Shown: positions 4,959 to 5,145 of the stretch, piece by piece
Layout of the letters: every line of letters begins with the position of its first letter
Numbering within the stretch: the first letter of the stretch is position 1
Origin: an uncultured Ruminococcus sp.
Lineage (GTDB): Bacteria > Bacillota > Clostridia > Oscillospirales > Ruminococcaceae
Assembly: GCA_946183385.1 (NCBI GenBank)
Contig: CAMHBN010000158.1
Location: 1-5,145 of the forward strand
Length of the DNA: 5,145 nt
Reading direction: 5' to 3'
The notes under the pieces: model-generated
Databases searched by the model: none
The model's input: the letters and a program-made list of their open reading frames with translations, nothing else
Told to the model about the DNA's origin: nothing
Position numbers and translations under genes: made by a program

Positions 4959-5145
4959 ATGAATAACAATGCAAATTCCACATCACAGAAAAAATACGTT
5001 TTAGACACGGTGGCACTGGTAATTTCAATAATATCTGTATTTACCTGTTCGTCCTGTTTTATGCTTGGAATTGCAGGATTGATACTCTCGCTAATTGTAA
5101 TACTTGACGGCAAAGGAAAGTACAACAAGACAAAGGGAGTAATTT
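4959..5145 (+). CDS. Small membrane protein, N-terminal part (possibly DUF4190-like)
   Basis: An open frame starts at ATG 4959 after AAAGGAGG (4944-4951, 7-nt spacing) and a promoter, and runs without a stop past the window edge. The 62 visible residues begin MNNNANSTSQKKY, a polar Asn/Ser/Thr tail. A hydrophobic stretch of about 35 residues follows (TVALVISIISVFTCSSC, then MLGIAGLILSLIVIL), probably two helices around a Cys-Ser-Ser-Cys turn, then the charged segment DGKGKYNKTKGVI. The alternation of hydrophobic segment, GIAGLILSLI and a lysine-rich loop before Gly-Val-Ile recalls the DUF4190 type of small bacterial membrane protein; this is pattern similarity only. Codons such as ATA, TTA, TCA and GTA are common, unlike prfB. 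It is divergent from the ribbon-helix-helix gene and may be controlled by it. Confidence 0.72.
   Translation, partial: MNNNANSTSQKKYVLDTVALVISIISVFTCSSCFMLGIAGLILSLIVILDGKGKYNKTKGVI

Noticed and set aside
4916..5128. Minus-strand frame opposite the partial membrane gene
   Set aside because: The plus strand has a promoter, AAAGGAGG and an uninterrupted frame to the window edge; the minus frame starts and ends without signals.

Overview
The window looks like a chromosomal segment from a Gram-positive anaerobe of the Clostridia, probably the Ruminococcus/Oscillospiraceae group. This is inferred from several features: strong AAAGGAG ribosome binding sites, consensus sigma-A promoters with 17-bp spacers, a T-box riboswitch, G/C-ending codons in the main genes against AT-rich spacers, and a small dispersed-type GTAGGG/AATTCCG repeat. 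The species cannot be fixed from the sequence alone.

Left part (minus strand, 1-790): the 5' part of a type-2 tryptophan synthase beta chain (TrpB2) runs off the left edge. It is preceded by a complete T-box leader with a UGG (Trp) specifier, an antiterminator with the T-box motif, an intrinsic terminator, and a perfect-consensus promoter. The leader senses uncharged tRNA-Trp and opens expression of trpB2. Positions 783-886 hold an inverted repeat that overlaps this promoter, plus a short repeat element made of a hairpin and four 7-bp units.

Middle left (minus strand, 890-2955): two overlapping membrane-protein genes form one transcription unit from a sigma-A-type promoter. The first encodes a double zinc-ribbon protein with a C-terminal membrane anchor (YdjG-like). 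The second encodes a TPM-domain protein with a signal peptide and a Gly/Ser/His-rich tail (YdjH-like). In Bacillus subtilis the equivalent proteins work with the SPFH-like protein YdjI and with PspA in envelope stress. Neither of those partners is next to the pair here.

Middle right (plus strand, 3001-4557): a divergent consensus promoter drives prfB (peptide chain release factor 2), which lacks the usual +1 programmed frameshift. A small four-helix membrane protein follows 24 nt later, and the unit ends at a strong intrinsic terminator.

Right part (4592-5145): a convergent gene for a small ribbon-helix-helix regulator ends inside a second, bidirectional hairpin terminator. Across a 156-bp AT-rich spacer lies a divergent partial gene for a small membrane protein. 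The spacer carries three copies of TATTGTA/TACAATA. One overlaps the -35 box of the membrane-protein promoter, which makes it a candidate operator for the neighbouring regulator. This last segment is richer in A+T and uses more A/T-ending codons than the rest, so it may be accessory DNA.
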